Made by a program: the position numbers and the translations under genes. From the NCBI GenBank assembly GCA_024234365.1, contig JACKOK010000006.1:79856-143855 (forward strand): DNA of 64,000 bases. Reading direction: 5' to 3'. Position 1 is the first letter of the stretch, and the number at the start of each line of letters is the position of its first letter. This DNA comes from Pseudomonadales bacterium. GTDB lineage: Bacteria; Pseudomonadota; Gammaproteobacteria; Pseudomonadales; Pseudohongiellaceae. Positions 57,118-64,000 of the stretch are shown here, in pieces. The notes beneath the pieces are model-generated. The model had not been told where the DNA came from. It made no database searches and saw nothing but the letters and a program-made list of their open reading frames with translations.

Positions 57118-59553
57118 TCAGTGCGTATTTATATGCAATTCGTCCTTGCCTTTGTCGGCCTCCTCTCCCGATGAGGAAATGGCGGATTTTCCCGTGCTTT
57201 CCTCTGCTTTTGGAGTCGGTTGATATTCCAGTGCAATCTCCAGAACCTGATCGATCCAGCGCACAGGACGGATATCCAATTCGTTTTTAACATTGTCCGG
57301 AATTTCTTTCAGATCACGTTCATTGTCGGCAGGAATAATGACCGTTCTGATGTTGCCCCGATGCGCGGCGAGCAGCTTCTCTTTGAGGCCGCCGATGCGC
57401 AAAACCTGACCGCGCAAAGTGATCTCCCCGGTCATCGCCACATCTGCGCGAACGGGAATTCCCGTCAGCGCCGAAACCAGAGCGGTGCACATGCCTATAC
57501 CGGCACTCGGGCCGTCTTTCGGGGTTGCCCCCTCGGGGACGTGAATGTGCAGATCAATGCTTTCGTGGAAGCCGGGCTTCAATCCCAATACGCCTGCCCG
57601 GCTGCGTACGACAGTCAAGGCAGCCTGGATCGACTCCTGCATGACGTCGCCAAGCGAACCGGTCTTGATCGTCTTGCCTTTGCCTTCCAGAGCAACAGCC
57701 TCGATGGTCAGCAGCTCTCCACCTACCTGAGTCCAGGCCAGACCGTTGACCTGGCCGATCAGGTTGTTTTCTTCGGCAATGCCAAAATCAAATTTATGCA
57801 CGCCGGAATAGTGTTCCAGCAATTCTCCCGTCAAAACGACCGGGGCCGGTTTCTTCTGGCTGGCATGCTCCTTGACAACCTTGCGGCAGATTTTCGCGAT
57901 TTCCCGTTCCAGATTACGAACCCCGGCTTCCCGCGTGTAATAACGCACAAGATCCCGGATGGGCTCTTCACCGATGGTGAGCTCTCCTTTGCGCAAGCCG
58001 TTATTGGATTGCTGCTTGGGTACCAGATAGCGGCTGGCGATATTGATCTTTTCGTCTTCGGTATAGCCCGGCAGGCGAATGATTTCCATCCGGTCAAGAA
58101 GCGGCCCGGGAATATTCATGGTATTGGAGGTGCACACGAACATGACTTCAGACAGATCGTAGTCAACCTCCAGATAATGGTCATTGAAGCTGTGATTCTG
58201 TTCAGGGTCGAGAACCTCCAACAGCGCAGAAGCCGGATCGCCGCGGTTGTCCATACCCATTTTGTCGATTTCATCGAGCAGGAATAAAGGATTCCTGACC
58301 CCTACTTTGGACAATTTCTGCAGCAGCTTGCCGGGCAGCGAGCCAATATAAGTGCGTCGATGCCCGCGGATTTCTGCCTCGTCCCGCACTCCGCCCAGCG
58401 CCATGCGAACAAACTTGCGATTGGTGGCGCGCGCAATGGATTCCCCCAGTGAGGTTTTGCCCACACCGGGTGGTCCTACCAGGCACAGAATCGGCCCTTT
58501 GAGCTTCTTGACACGTTTCTGCACAGCAAGATATTCCAGAATGCGTGTCTTGACCTCTTCCAGCCCATAATGATCGTGCTCCAGCACCTGCTCGGCTTTA
58601 TCCAGATCAAGGCGCACCTTGCTGCGTGCCTTCCAGGGAATATTTACCATCCAGTCTATATAAGTGCGCACCACTGATGCCTCGGAAGACATCGGCGACA
58701 TCATGCGCAGTTTGTTCAGCTCGGACAGGGCCTTATCCTTCGCCTCTGCCGGCATACCGGCTTCTTCGATGCGCTGCTTGAGTTCTTCCGCCTCGTTGGG
58801 AGCATCATCCAGCTCGCCCATTTCCTTCTGAATGGCCTTCATCTGCTCATTCAGATAATACTCGCGCTGGCTTTTCTCCATTTGTTTCTTCACGCGCCCG
58901 CGGATGCGCTTTTCAACCTGGAACAGGTCGATCTCGGACTCGATCAGCCCCATGAGGTGTTCTATGCGCGCCTGCAGGGCGACCAGTTCCAGCAGGTTCT
59001 GTTTCTCCTGGATCTGCAGGGACATATGGGAGGCGATGGTATCCACCAGACGCCCGGGCTCGTCGATGCTGGAGATGGAGGTCATTACCTCCGGAGGAAT
59101 CTTCTTGCTCAGCTGCACATACTGTTCGAATTGGGACAGCAGCGAACGCACCAGCAAATCGCCCTGCTTCTCTGCCATGGCTTCAGGTGCGAGCTGGGTG
59201 ATATGGGCCTGGAAATAGTCGTCCTCGAGTTCGACGGATCTGATCCGGGCGCGGCTGACACCTTCAACCAGCACCTTTACCGTGCCATCCGGCAGGCGAA
59301 TCAGCTGCAGGATGCTGGCCACGGTGCCGATCTCAAAGATATCGCGTGTGCTGGGATCGTCATCCGTGGGGTTGCGTTGTGCAACCAGCAGGACTTGCTT
59401 GCCGGCACTCATGGCAACTTCCAGGGCCTTGATCGATTTCGGACGCCCGACAAACAGGGGCTGCACGATCTGCGGATACACGACCACATCACGCAGGGGC
59501 AGAAGCGGAAGAATGGTTTTGGCGATTTCGGAGGTGTCTGACATAAGACCCAT
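57118..59553 (-). CDS. lon: ATP-dependent protease Lon
   Basis: 811 residues. Substrate-recognition LAN domain at the N-terminus ([21 protein letters not shown]), a coiled-coil stretch, AAA+ domain with Walker [16 protein letters not shown] and Walker [13 protein letters not shown], and the Ser-Lys protease domain: Ser in [18 protein letters not shown] and Lys in [14 protein letters not shown]. Degrades damaged and regulatory proteins. Starts at the ATG at 59553; an ATG three codons on is also possible. Confidence 0.98.
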   Translation of the reverse strand: MGLMSDTSEIAKTILPLLPLRDVVVYPQIVQPLFVGRPKSIKALEVAMSAGKQVLLVAQRNPTDDDPSTRDIFEIGTVASILQLIRLPDGTVKVLVEGVSRARIRSVELEDDYFQAHITQLAPEAMAEKQGDLLVRSLLSQFEQYVQLSKKIPPEVMTSISSIDEPGRLVDTIASHMSLQIQEKQNLLELVALQARIEHLMGLIESEIDLFQVEKRIRGRVKKQMEKSQREYYLNEQMKAIQKEMGELDDAPNEAEELKQRIEEAGMPAEAKDKALSELNKLRMMSPMSSEASVVRTYIDWMVNIPWKARSKVRLDLDKAEQVLEHDHYGLEEVKTRILEYLAVQKRVKKLKGPILCLVGPPGVGKTSLGESIARATNRKFVRMALGGVRDEAEIRGHRRTYIGSLPGKLLQKLSKVGVRNPLFLLDEIDKMGMDNRGDPASALLEVLDPEQNHSFNDHYLEVDYDLSEVMFVCTSNTMNIPGPLLDRMEIIRLPGYTEDEKINIASRYLVPKQQSNNGLRKGELTIGEEPIRDLVRYYTREAGVRNLEREIAKICRKVVKEHASQKKPAPVVLTGELLEHYSGVHKFDFGIAEENNLIGQVNGLAWTQVGGELLTIEAVALEGKGKTIKTGSLGDVMQESIQAALTVVRSRAGVLGLKPGFHESIDLHIHVPEGATPKDGPSAGIGMCTALVSALTGIPVRADVAMTGEITLRGQVLRIGGLKEKLLAAHRGNIRTVIIPADNERDLKEIPDNVKNELDIRPVRWIDQVLEIALEYQPTPKAEESTGKSAISSSGEEADKGKDELHINTH

Positions 59554-59609
59554 AGTGAACGTCCTGAGTTGAATGGTGAGGCTTTACAGTCTCATGAGGT
59601 ACAGGCGCT

Positions 59610-59639
59610 TATCTTGGGGCTTGCAATTGGGAATTCAAT
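59610..59639 (-). promoter_or_regulatory. Candidate heat-shock (sigma-32) promoter of lon
   Basis: Minus strand TTGAAT, 13-base spacer, CCCCAAGATA, close to the sigma-32 pattern CTTGAAA / CCCCATnT. It lies 57 bases before the lon start. Two CTCATGAG palindromes flank it (59591-59598 and 59659-59666). Confidence 0.45.
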
Positions 59640-59699
59640 CCGCCGCCTGAGCGAAGTTCTCATGAGAATCTGTCGGCACAAAGCGGCGAAAGGCCCCTC

Positions 59700-60992
59700 C
59701 TAGTGTTCTTCTGTTGCAGCACGGCTAGCTTGCTGCTCACGATTTTCATAGACCAGCAGAGGCTCGGATTCCCCGTTGATGACAGCGGCATCGATAATCA
59801 CCTTGCTCACCGTCTCCATGGAAGGAATCTTGTACATGGAATCCAGCAACACGCCCTCCATGATGGAGCGCAGCCCACGGGCCCCGGTCTTGCGGTCTCT
59901 TGCTTTCTGCGCAACGGCGCGCAGCGCATCGTCACGGAACTGGATTTCCACGTTCTCCATCTCAAAAAGCTTCTGGTATTGCTTGATCAGCGCGTTTTTC
60001 GGCTCCTTGAGGATGCGCACCAGCGCCTCCAGATCGAGCTCATCCAGAGTAGCGATCATCGGCAGACGGCCAACAAACTCGGGAATCAGACCGTATTTCA
60101 CCAGATCTTCGGGCTCGACACCCCGCAGGGCTTCCCCAACGCGGTGATCGGTATCCTTGCTGCGCACCTCGGCACTGAAGCCGATGCCGCTTTTTTCCGA
60201 ACGGTCGCGGATGATCTTGTCCAGGCCGGCAAAAGCCCCCCCGCAGATAAACAGGATATTGGAGGTATCGACCTGCAGAAATTCCTGCTGGGGGTGTTTG
60301 CGCCCACCCTGGGGAGGAACGGAGGCTACCGTGCCTTCGATAAGTTTGAGCAAGGCCTGCTGTACCCCTTCCCCGGAAACATCGCGGGTGATGGAGGGGT
60401 TGTCGGACTTGCGGGAAATCTTGTCGATTTCATCGATGTAGACGATCCCGATCTGGGCTTTCTCCACATCGTAATCGCATTTCTGCAGCAGCTTCTGAAT
60501 GATGTTCTCGACATCCTCGCCCACATAACCCGCTTCGGTCAGCGTGGTGGCATCGGCAATGGTGAAGGGAACGTCCAGCAGACGCGCCAGGGTCTCGGCC
60601 AGCAGGGTCTTGCCGGTACCGGTCGGCCCCACCATCAGGATATTGCTTTTGCCGAGTTCAACGCCCCCGGAGCTGTGCTCGTAATTGAGGCGTTTGTAGT
60701 GGTTGTACACGGCCACGGCCAGGACTTTCTTGGCGTTGTCCTGCCCGATCACGTATTCATCGAGAGTCTTCTTGATTTCTTCGGGAATGGGCAGTTTCCG
60801 GCTGCCGCCCTCGGAGTCCTTTTCCTGAATCTCTTCCCGGATGATGTCGTTGCACAGATCAACACATTCATCACAGACAAACACAGATGGTCCTGCGATC
60901 AACTTGCGCACTTCATGCTGGCTTTTACCGCAGAAGGAGCAGTACAGCAGCTTGCCGCTGTCATCGCCTTTGTTGAAACGATCATCTGACAT
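59700..60992 (-). CDS. clpX: ATP-dependent Clp protease ATP-binding subunit ClpX
   Basis: 430 residues. N-terminal zinc-binding domain with [17 protein letters not shown] and [14 protein letters not shown]+ domain with Walker [16 protein letters not shown], Walker [17 protein letters not shown], and the sensor-2 region [12 protein letters not shown]. Unfolds substrates and feeds them to ClpP. Lies 183 bases after clpP. Confidence 0.98.
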   Translation of the reverse strand: MSDDRFNKGDDSGKLLYCSFCGKSQHEVRKLIAGPSVFVCDECVDLCNDIIREEIQEKDSEGGSRKLPIPEEIKKTLDEYVIGQDNAKKVLAVAVYNHYKRLNYEHSSGGVELGKSNILMVGPTGTGKTLLAETLARLLDVPFTIADATTLTEAGYVGEDVENIIQKLLQKCDYDVEKAQIGIVYIDEIDKISRKSDNPSITRDVSGEGVQQALLKLIEGTVASVPPQGGRKHPQQEFLQVDTSNILFICGGAFAGLDKIIRDRSEKSGIGFSAEVRSKDTDHRVGEALRGVEPEDLVKYGLIPEFVGRLPMIATLDELDLEALVRILKEPKNALIKQYQKLFEMENVEIQFRDDALRAVAQKARDRKTGARGLRSIMEGVLLDSMYKIPSMETVSKVIIDAAVINGESEPLLVYENREQQASRAATEEH

Positions 60993-61175
60993 TCAAAATC
61001 CCTCAAAAACGATTCCTGCCCAGATTACAGGACTTTGCAGGACTCTCCAATACCCGGCAGGCCTTTGGTTCCGCCGGATGCGTTAGAGAGTTCATCGGCA
61101 GAATTTCAGGCTTCCACAGCCCACACGGGTAAAATTCCTACAAGTTACCGAAAAACGGGCAGTTTCCCTGCGCGA

Positions 61176-61790
61176 TCACATCACGCGGTGGCTCAATACC
61201 TTGTCAACGAGACCGTAGCGCAGCGCCTCTTCGGCACTCATAAAATTGTCCCGCTCGGTATCCCTGGCGATCACATCCAGCTCTTTCCCGGTGTGATGGG
61301 CCATGATTTTGTTCAGTTGATGACGCAGCTTGATGATTTCATTGGCCTGAATTTCAATGTCTGCGGCCTGCCCCTGGGCTCCCCCGCTGGGCTGGTGAAT
61401 CATCATGCGGGAGTGTGGCAGCGCAAAACGCTTGCCAGGGGTCCCCCCTGCGAGCAGCAACGCTCCCATGCTGGCGGCCTGCCCGATGCACATGGTGCTG
61501 ACATCGGGATTGATGAACTGCATGGTGTCGTAAATCGACAGACCGGCAGTCACTGAGCCGCCCGGGGAGTTGATATACAGGTGGATATCCTTGTCCGGAT
61601 TCTCGGACTCCAGGAACAGCAGTTGAGCGACCACAAGGTTGGCCATGTGATCTTCCACCTGCCCTACGACAAAGATCACCCGGTCCTTCAACAGACGCGA
61701 ATAGATGTCGTAAGAGCGCTCCCCACGGGAGGTCTGCTCGATCACCATGGGAACGAGCGCACTTGTCACAGTCTCTTGCTTGTGGTCCAT
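61176..61790 (-). CDS. clpP: ATP-dependent Clp protease proteolytic subunit ClpP
   Basis: 204 residues from the ATG at 61790 (a GTG six bases upstream is in frame). Catalytic Ser in [17 protein letters not shown], His in [14 protein letters not shown], and Asp in [14 protein letters not shown]. The 14-mer peptidase partner of ClpX. Starts 9 bases after tig. Confidence 0.98.
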   Translation of the reverse strand: MDHKQETVTSALVPMVIEQTSRGERSYDIYSRLLKDRVIFVVGQVEDHMANLVVAQLLFLESENPDKDIHLYINSPGGSVTAGLSIYDTMQFINPDVSTMCIGQAASMGALLLAGGTPGKRFALPHSRMMIHQPSGGAQGQAADIEIQANEIIKLRHQLNKIMAHHTGKELDVIARDTERDNFMSAEEALRYGLVDKVLSHRVM

Positions 61791-61799
61791 ACTCACCTG

Positions 61800-63119
61800 T
61801 TACTTGCCGCCTGCCGGTGCATCGGGCTTGATGACATCGTCATAGCTGGCTTTCTTTTCAGTCACCTTGGCATCGGCCAAAATGGCGTCAAAGGCCTGGT
61901 CTTCCAGTACGGAGGACTCGACTGTCGCCAGCTGATCCTTGTTGCTGTAGTACCAGCGCACCACCTCATCCGGTGTCTCATAGGTTGAGGCTATGTCTTC
62001 AACCATGCTCTTTACCTGATCCGGATCGGCCTTCAGTTCCTTGACCTTGATGACCTCGCCCAGAATCAGGCCAAGGGCAATGCGTCGTTCTGCCTGTTCC
62101 TTGAACAGTTCATCCGGCAGCATGGACGGGTCGATATTTTTTCTGCCACCACCAAACTGCTGTAGCGCCTGCTGGCGCAGGGAATCAATTTCGTTTCGGA
62201 TCAGGCTGAGAGGCAGATCGATCTTGTGCTCTTTCAGCAGCAGTTCCATCACACGGTTCTTGAGCTTGGCCTTGCTGGCATTTTTCAGCTCACGATTCAT
62301 ATTCGCGGCCACTTCCTTGCGGAAGGCTTCCTCACCGCCCTCGTCAATGCCGAATACCGCAAAGAATTCGTCATTCAGCTCCGGCAGAACCGGGGTGCTG
62401 GCAGAATTGATCTTGACAGTGAACTGAACCGGTTTGCCCGCGACATCCTTGTTCTGGTAGTCCTCGGGGAATTCCAGGTCCAGCACGACCTCTTCGCCGG
62501 CTTTCTTCTTCAACAGGCCTTTTTCAAAGCCTGGAATCATGCGCCCGGAGCCCAGAATCAGGTTGACACCTTTGCCGGAACCCCCTTCAAACTCCTCACC
62601 GTCGATCGTGCCGACGAAATCAATGACCAGACGGTCCTTGTTTTTGGCCTGACGCGTGATGGGCTCCCAGCTCTGACGCTGCTGGCGCAGGTTTTCGACC
62701 ATCTTGTCGATATTTTCATCGGTCACTTCCGCAACCATTTTTTCCACTTTCAATTTGGAGAAATCGCCCAGAGTGACCTCGGGGTAGACTTCAAAAATAG
62801 CAACGAATTCGAGATCCTTGCCCTCTTCCAGGGTCTTGGGTTCAATGCGGGGCTGCCCGGCAGGCTTGAGATTCTGCTCGCTGATGGCGTCGTAGTAGCT
62901 CTTGCTCATGACTTCCCCGAGCACTTCCTGGCGCACACCGCGGCCAAAACGCCCTTTGACGACCTTCATCGGCACCTTGCCTTTGCGGAAGCCGTTCATT
63001 CGAATATTGCCTGCAGCTTCCTGCAATCGGGCGCTGACAGCGCTTTCAACAACAGAAGCGGGAACCCCGACCGTCATACGACGCTCAAGACCAGAAGTGG
63101 TTTCGATGGAGACTTGCAT
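61800..63119 (-). CDS. tig: Trigger factor
   Basis: 439 residues. Ribosome-binding tail with GFRKGKVPMKVVKGRFG (signature), PPIase FKBP-like domain (DRLVIDFVGTIDGEEFEGG; GLLKKKAGEEVVLDLEFPEDY) and a C-terminal chaperone domain. Co-translational chaperone at the ribosome exit. First gene of the tig-clpP-clpX-lon cluster; about 330 bases from the divergent mobA. Confidence 0.97.
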   Translation of the reverse strand: MQVSIETTSGLERRMTVGVPASVVESAVSARLQEAAGNIRMNGFRKGKVPMKVVKGRFGRGVRQEVLGEVMSKSYYDAISEQNLKPAGQPRIEPKTLEEGKDLEFVAIFEVYPEVTLGDFSKLKVEKMVAEVTDENIDKMVENLRQQRQSWEPITRQAKNKDRLVIDFVGTIDGEEFEGGSGKGVNLILGSGRMIPGFEKGLLKKKAGEEVVLDLEFPEDYQNKDVAGKPVQFTVKINSASTPVLPELNDEFFAVFGIDEGGEEAFRKEVAANMNRELKNASKAKLKNRVMELLLKEHKIDLPLSLIRNEIDSLRQQALQQFGGGRKNIDPSMLPDELFKEQAERRIALGLILGEVIKVKELKADPDQVKSMVEDIASTYETPDEVVRWYYSNKDQLATVESSVLEDQAFDAILADAKVTEKKASYDDVIKPDAPAGGK

Positions 63120-63446
63120 GAAAAACCCTCTAGAACAGACAGTGCCCTGACACTGCCCATCGCGTTTACTTTTATTTATTGAAAATCAGCCTCTGCCGTA
63201 GGGCAATAGCGCAGATTTGTCGTTGGGAATGGTATCAACCAGGCCTGGGGGTATACAGCTTGCAATTTCCGGGAGCTAATCCCAGAAATTTCAATCAGTT
63301 ACCACGCAGCACCCATTTTCCGAAGTGCGAGATTCTCCCACACCGCCCGATTTTATTCAATCCATAATCTTGTCGCCCGGCGGGGGCTGCACTATGCTCC
63401 AGCCCTCGCCATAACTGGGCATCACGGTTGCAGGAGGGCCATACCC
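63120..63446. other. Intergenic region between tig and mobA
   Basis: 327 bases without a gene. It contains an 11-bp hairpin (63264-63290) with one G-T wobble. Promoters of both divergent genes should be here but I could not pick convincing ones; AGGAGG-like bases precede the mobA ATG. Confidence 0.7.
63264..63290. repeat. Hairpin in the tig upstream region
   Basis: AATTTCCGGGA (63264-63274) pairs with TCCCAGAAATT (63280-63290) with one wobble and a 5-base loop. No T-run. Could act in the tig mRNA leader. Confidence 0.55.
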
Positions 63447-64000
63447 ATGCCAAGCGCAAGGCCTTATATTGCCGGCGTTATTCTGGCCGGCGGCCAGTCG
63501 TCCCGCATGCAGTTCCACGACAAATCCCTCATGCCGCTGGGGGAGCGTTGTGTCATTGACTACATCATCGACAATGCCAGGAAACAGGCCAGCCCACTCC
63601 TGATCAACGTAAATCGCCACCCCGAACGCTACCAACGCTTTGCGCTGCCGCTCATCGCCGACCCCTTCGGACCGGATGCTGGCCCCCTGGCCGGAATTCT
63701 TGCGGCAATGGAATATTGCCAGCAACAGGCTTGCGGCAAGGTGCTGGCCTGTTTCCCGGGGGATGTCCCGTGGTTTCCACAAAATCTGGTGGCACAACTG
63801 GAAGCGCTGCGTATGCAGGAAGCCACGCAGGTCTGTTACGCCTGCACGGCAGGACAATGGCAACCGCTGTTTTCCGTCTGGTCCCTGGCGCTACTGCCGG
63901 TTCTGCGCCAGGCCATGGCAGAGAAGATTTACAGCCCGATGATGCTGATACGCTCCCTGCCCCACAGCGTGCTCGATCTGGAGCATGTGCTTCCGGGGCA
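63447..64000 (+). CDS. mobA: Molybdenum cofactor guanylyltransferase MobA, 3' end off the window
   Basis: Partial, 184 codons present. The nucleotidyltransferase motif LAGGQSSRMQFHDKSLMPLG, the NVNRHPERYQ and GPLAGILAAMEY segments, and FPGDVPWFPQNLV (in place of the usual CDTPxxP) fit MobA. It attaches GMP to molybdopterin to give the bis-MGD cofactor. The start has GCAGGAGG about 10 bases upstream. Confidence 0.88.
   Translation, partial: MPSARPYIAGVILAGGQSSRMQFHDKSLMPLGERCVIDYIIDNARKQASPLLINVNRHPERYQRFALPLIADPFGPDAGPLAGILAAMEYCQQQACGKVLACFPGDVPWFPQNLVAQLEALRMQEATQVCYACTAGQWQPLFSVWSLALLPVLRQAMAEKIYSPMMLIRSLPHSVLDLEHVLPG

Noticed and set aside
59703..60989. 428-codon open frame antisense to clpX
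   Set aside because: Exactly mirrors clpX, which is intact and certain; typical of third-position GC bias.

Overview
This 64 kb window is a core chromosomal segment of a gammaproteobacterium. The evidence is the Pseudomonas-like block gltA / sdhCDAB-sucAB-lpd-sucCD, the order tig-clpP-clpX-lon-hupB-ppiD, the order dnaX-ybaB-recR, the yafS-like/rnhA/dnaQ and gloB/mltD cluster, and a TonB2-type energy-transducing operon with a DUF3450 gene (a combination typical of marine Gammaproteobacteria). GC content looks moderate, about 55 percent by eye. I cannot fix the genus; an oligotrophic marine relative of the Cellvibrionales/Pseudomonadales is a reasonable guess only. I see no phage, transposon, CRISPR array or genomic island.

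Layout. 1-3563 (minus): TonB2-like operon DUF3450 - TtpC/ExbB-like - exbB2 - exbD2 - tonB2, running off the left edge; exbD2 carries two apparent single-base deletions. 3954-14947 (minus): one long TCA operon, sdhC-D-A-B-sucA-sucB-lpd-sucC-sucD, closed by a terminator; gltA diverges from it at 15309. 16778-20846: tRNA-Ala, gltX, dusA, a TerB-like gene and an mlaA homologue. 21026-31590 (minus): SRP RNA followed by dnaX-ybaB-recR-rnd-ycgN-small membrane gene-fadD-hrpA, mostly overlapping or abutting. 31682-34443: a periplasmic PQQ dehydrogenase and a GNAT-like orphan. 34497-37626: a tandem array of hairpins, tRNA-Ser, queF, a yadGH-type ABC exporter and tRNA-Glu. 37862-39631: two uncharacterised genes and an all-alpha dUTPase-like gene. 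39624-46961: nfuA, metH, a DUF2970 gene, an unlisted 45-residue membrane ORF, and the siroheme reductase cysI with its DUF934 partner. 46965-54535: acuI/yhdH-like gene, sohB, nudC, dnaQ, rnhA, a methyltransferase, gloB, mltD. 54550-63119 (minus): ppiD, hupB, lon, clpX, clpP, tig. 63447 to the right edge: mobA.

The genes cover energy metabolism (complete 2-oxoglutarate to fumarate arm plus citrate synthase), replication and repair (DNA polymerase III tau/gamma and epsilon, RecR, RNase HI), protein quality control (trigger factor, ClpXP, Lon, PpiD, SohB), Fe-S and sulfur assimilation (NfuA, CysI) and methionine synthesis (MetH).

The most notable non-coding signals are a -1 frameshift signal in dnaX (A10 slippery run, TGA two codons on in the -1 frame, downstream hairpin), a 21-of-25 match to an IscR type 1 operator upstream of nfuA, a run of six back-to-back hairpins next to tRNA-Ser, a long inverted repeat in the tRNA-Ala leader, and a set of stable-RNA promoters sharing a GCGC discriminator. 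Two genes (exbD2 and ppiD) show clustered one-base deletions that need checking against reads.
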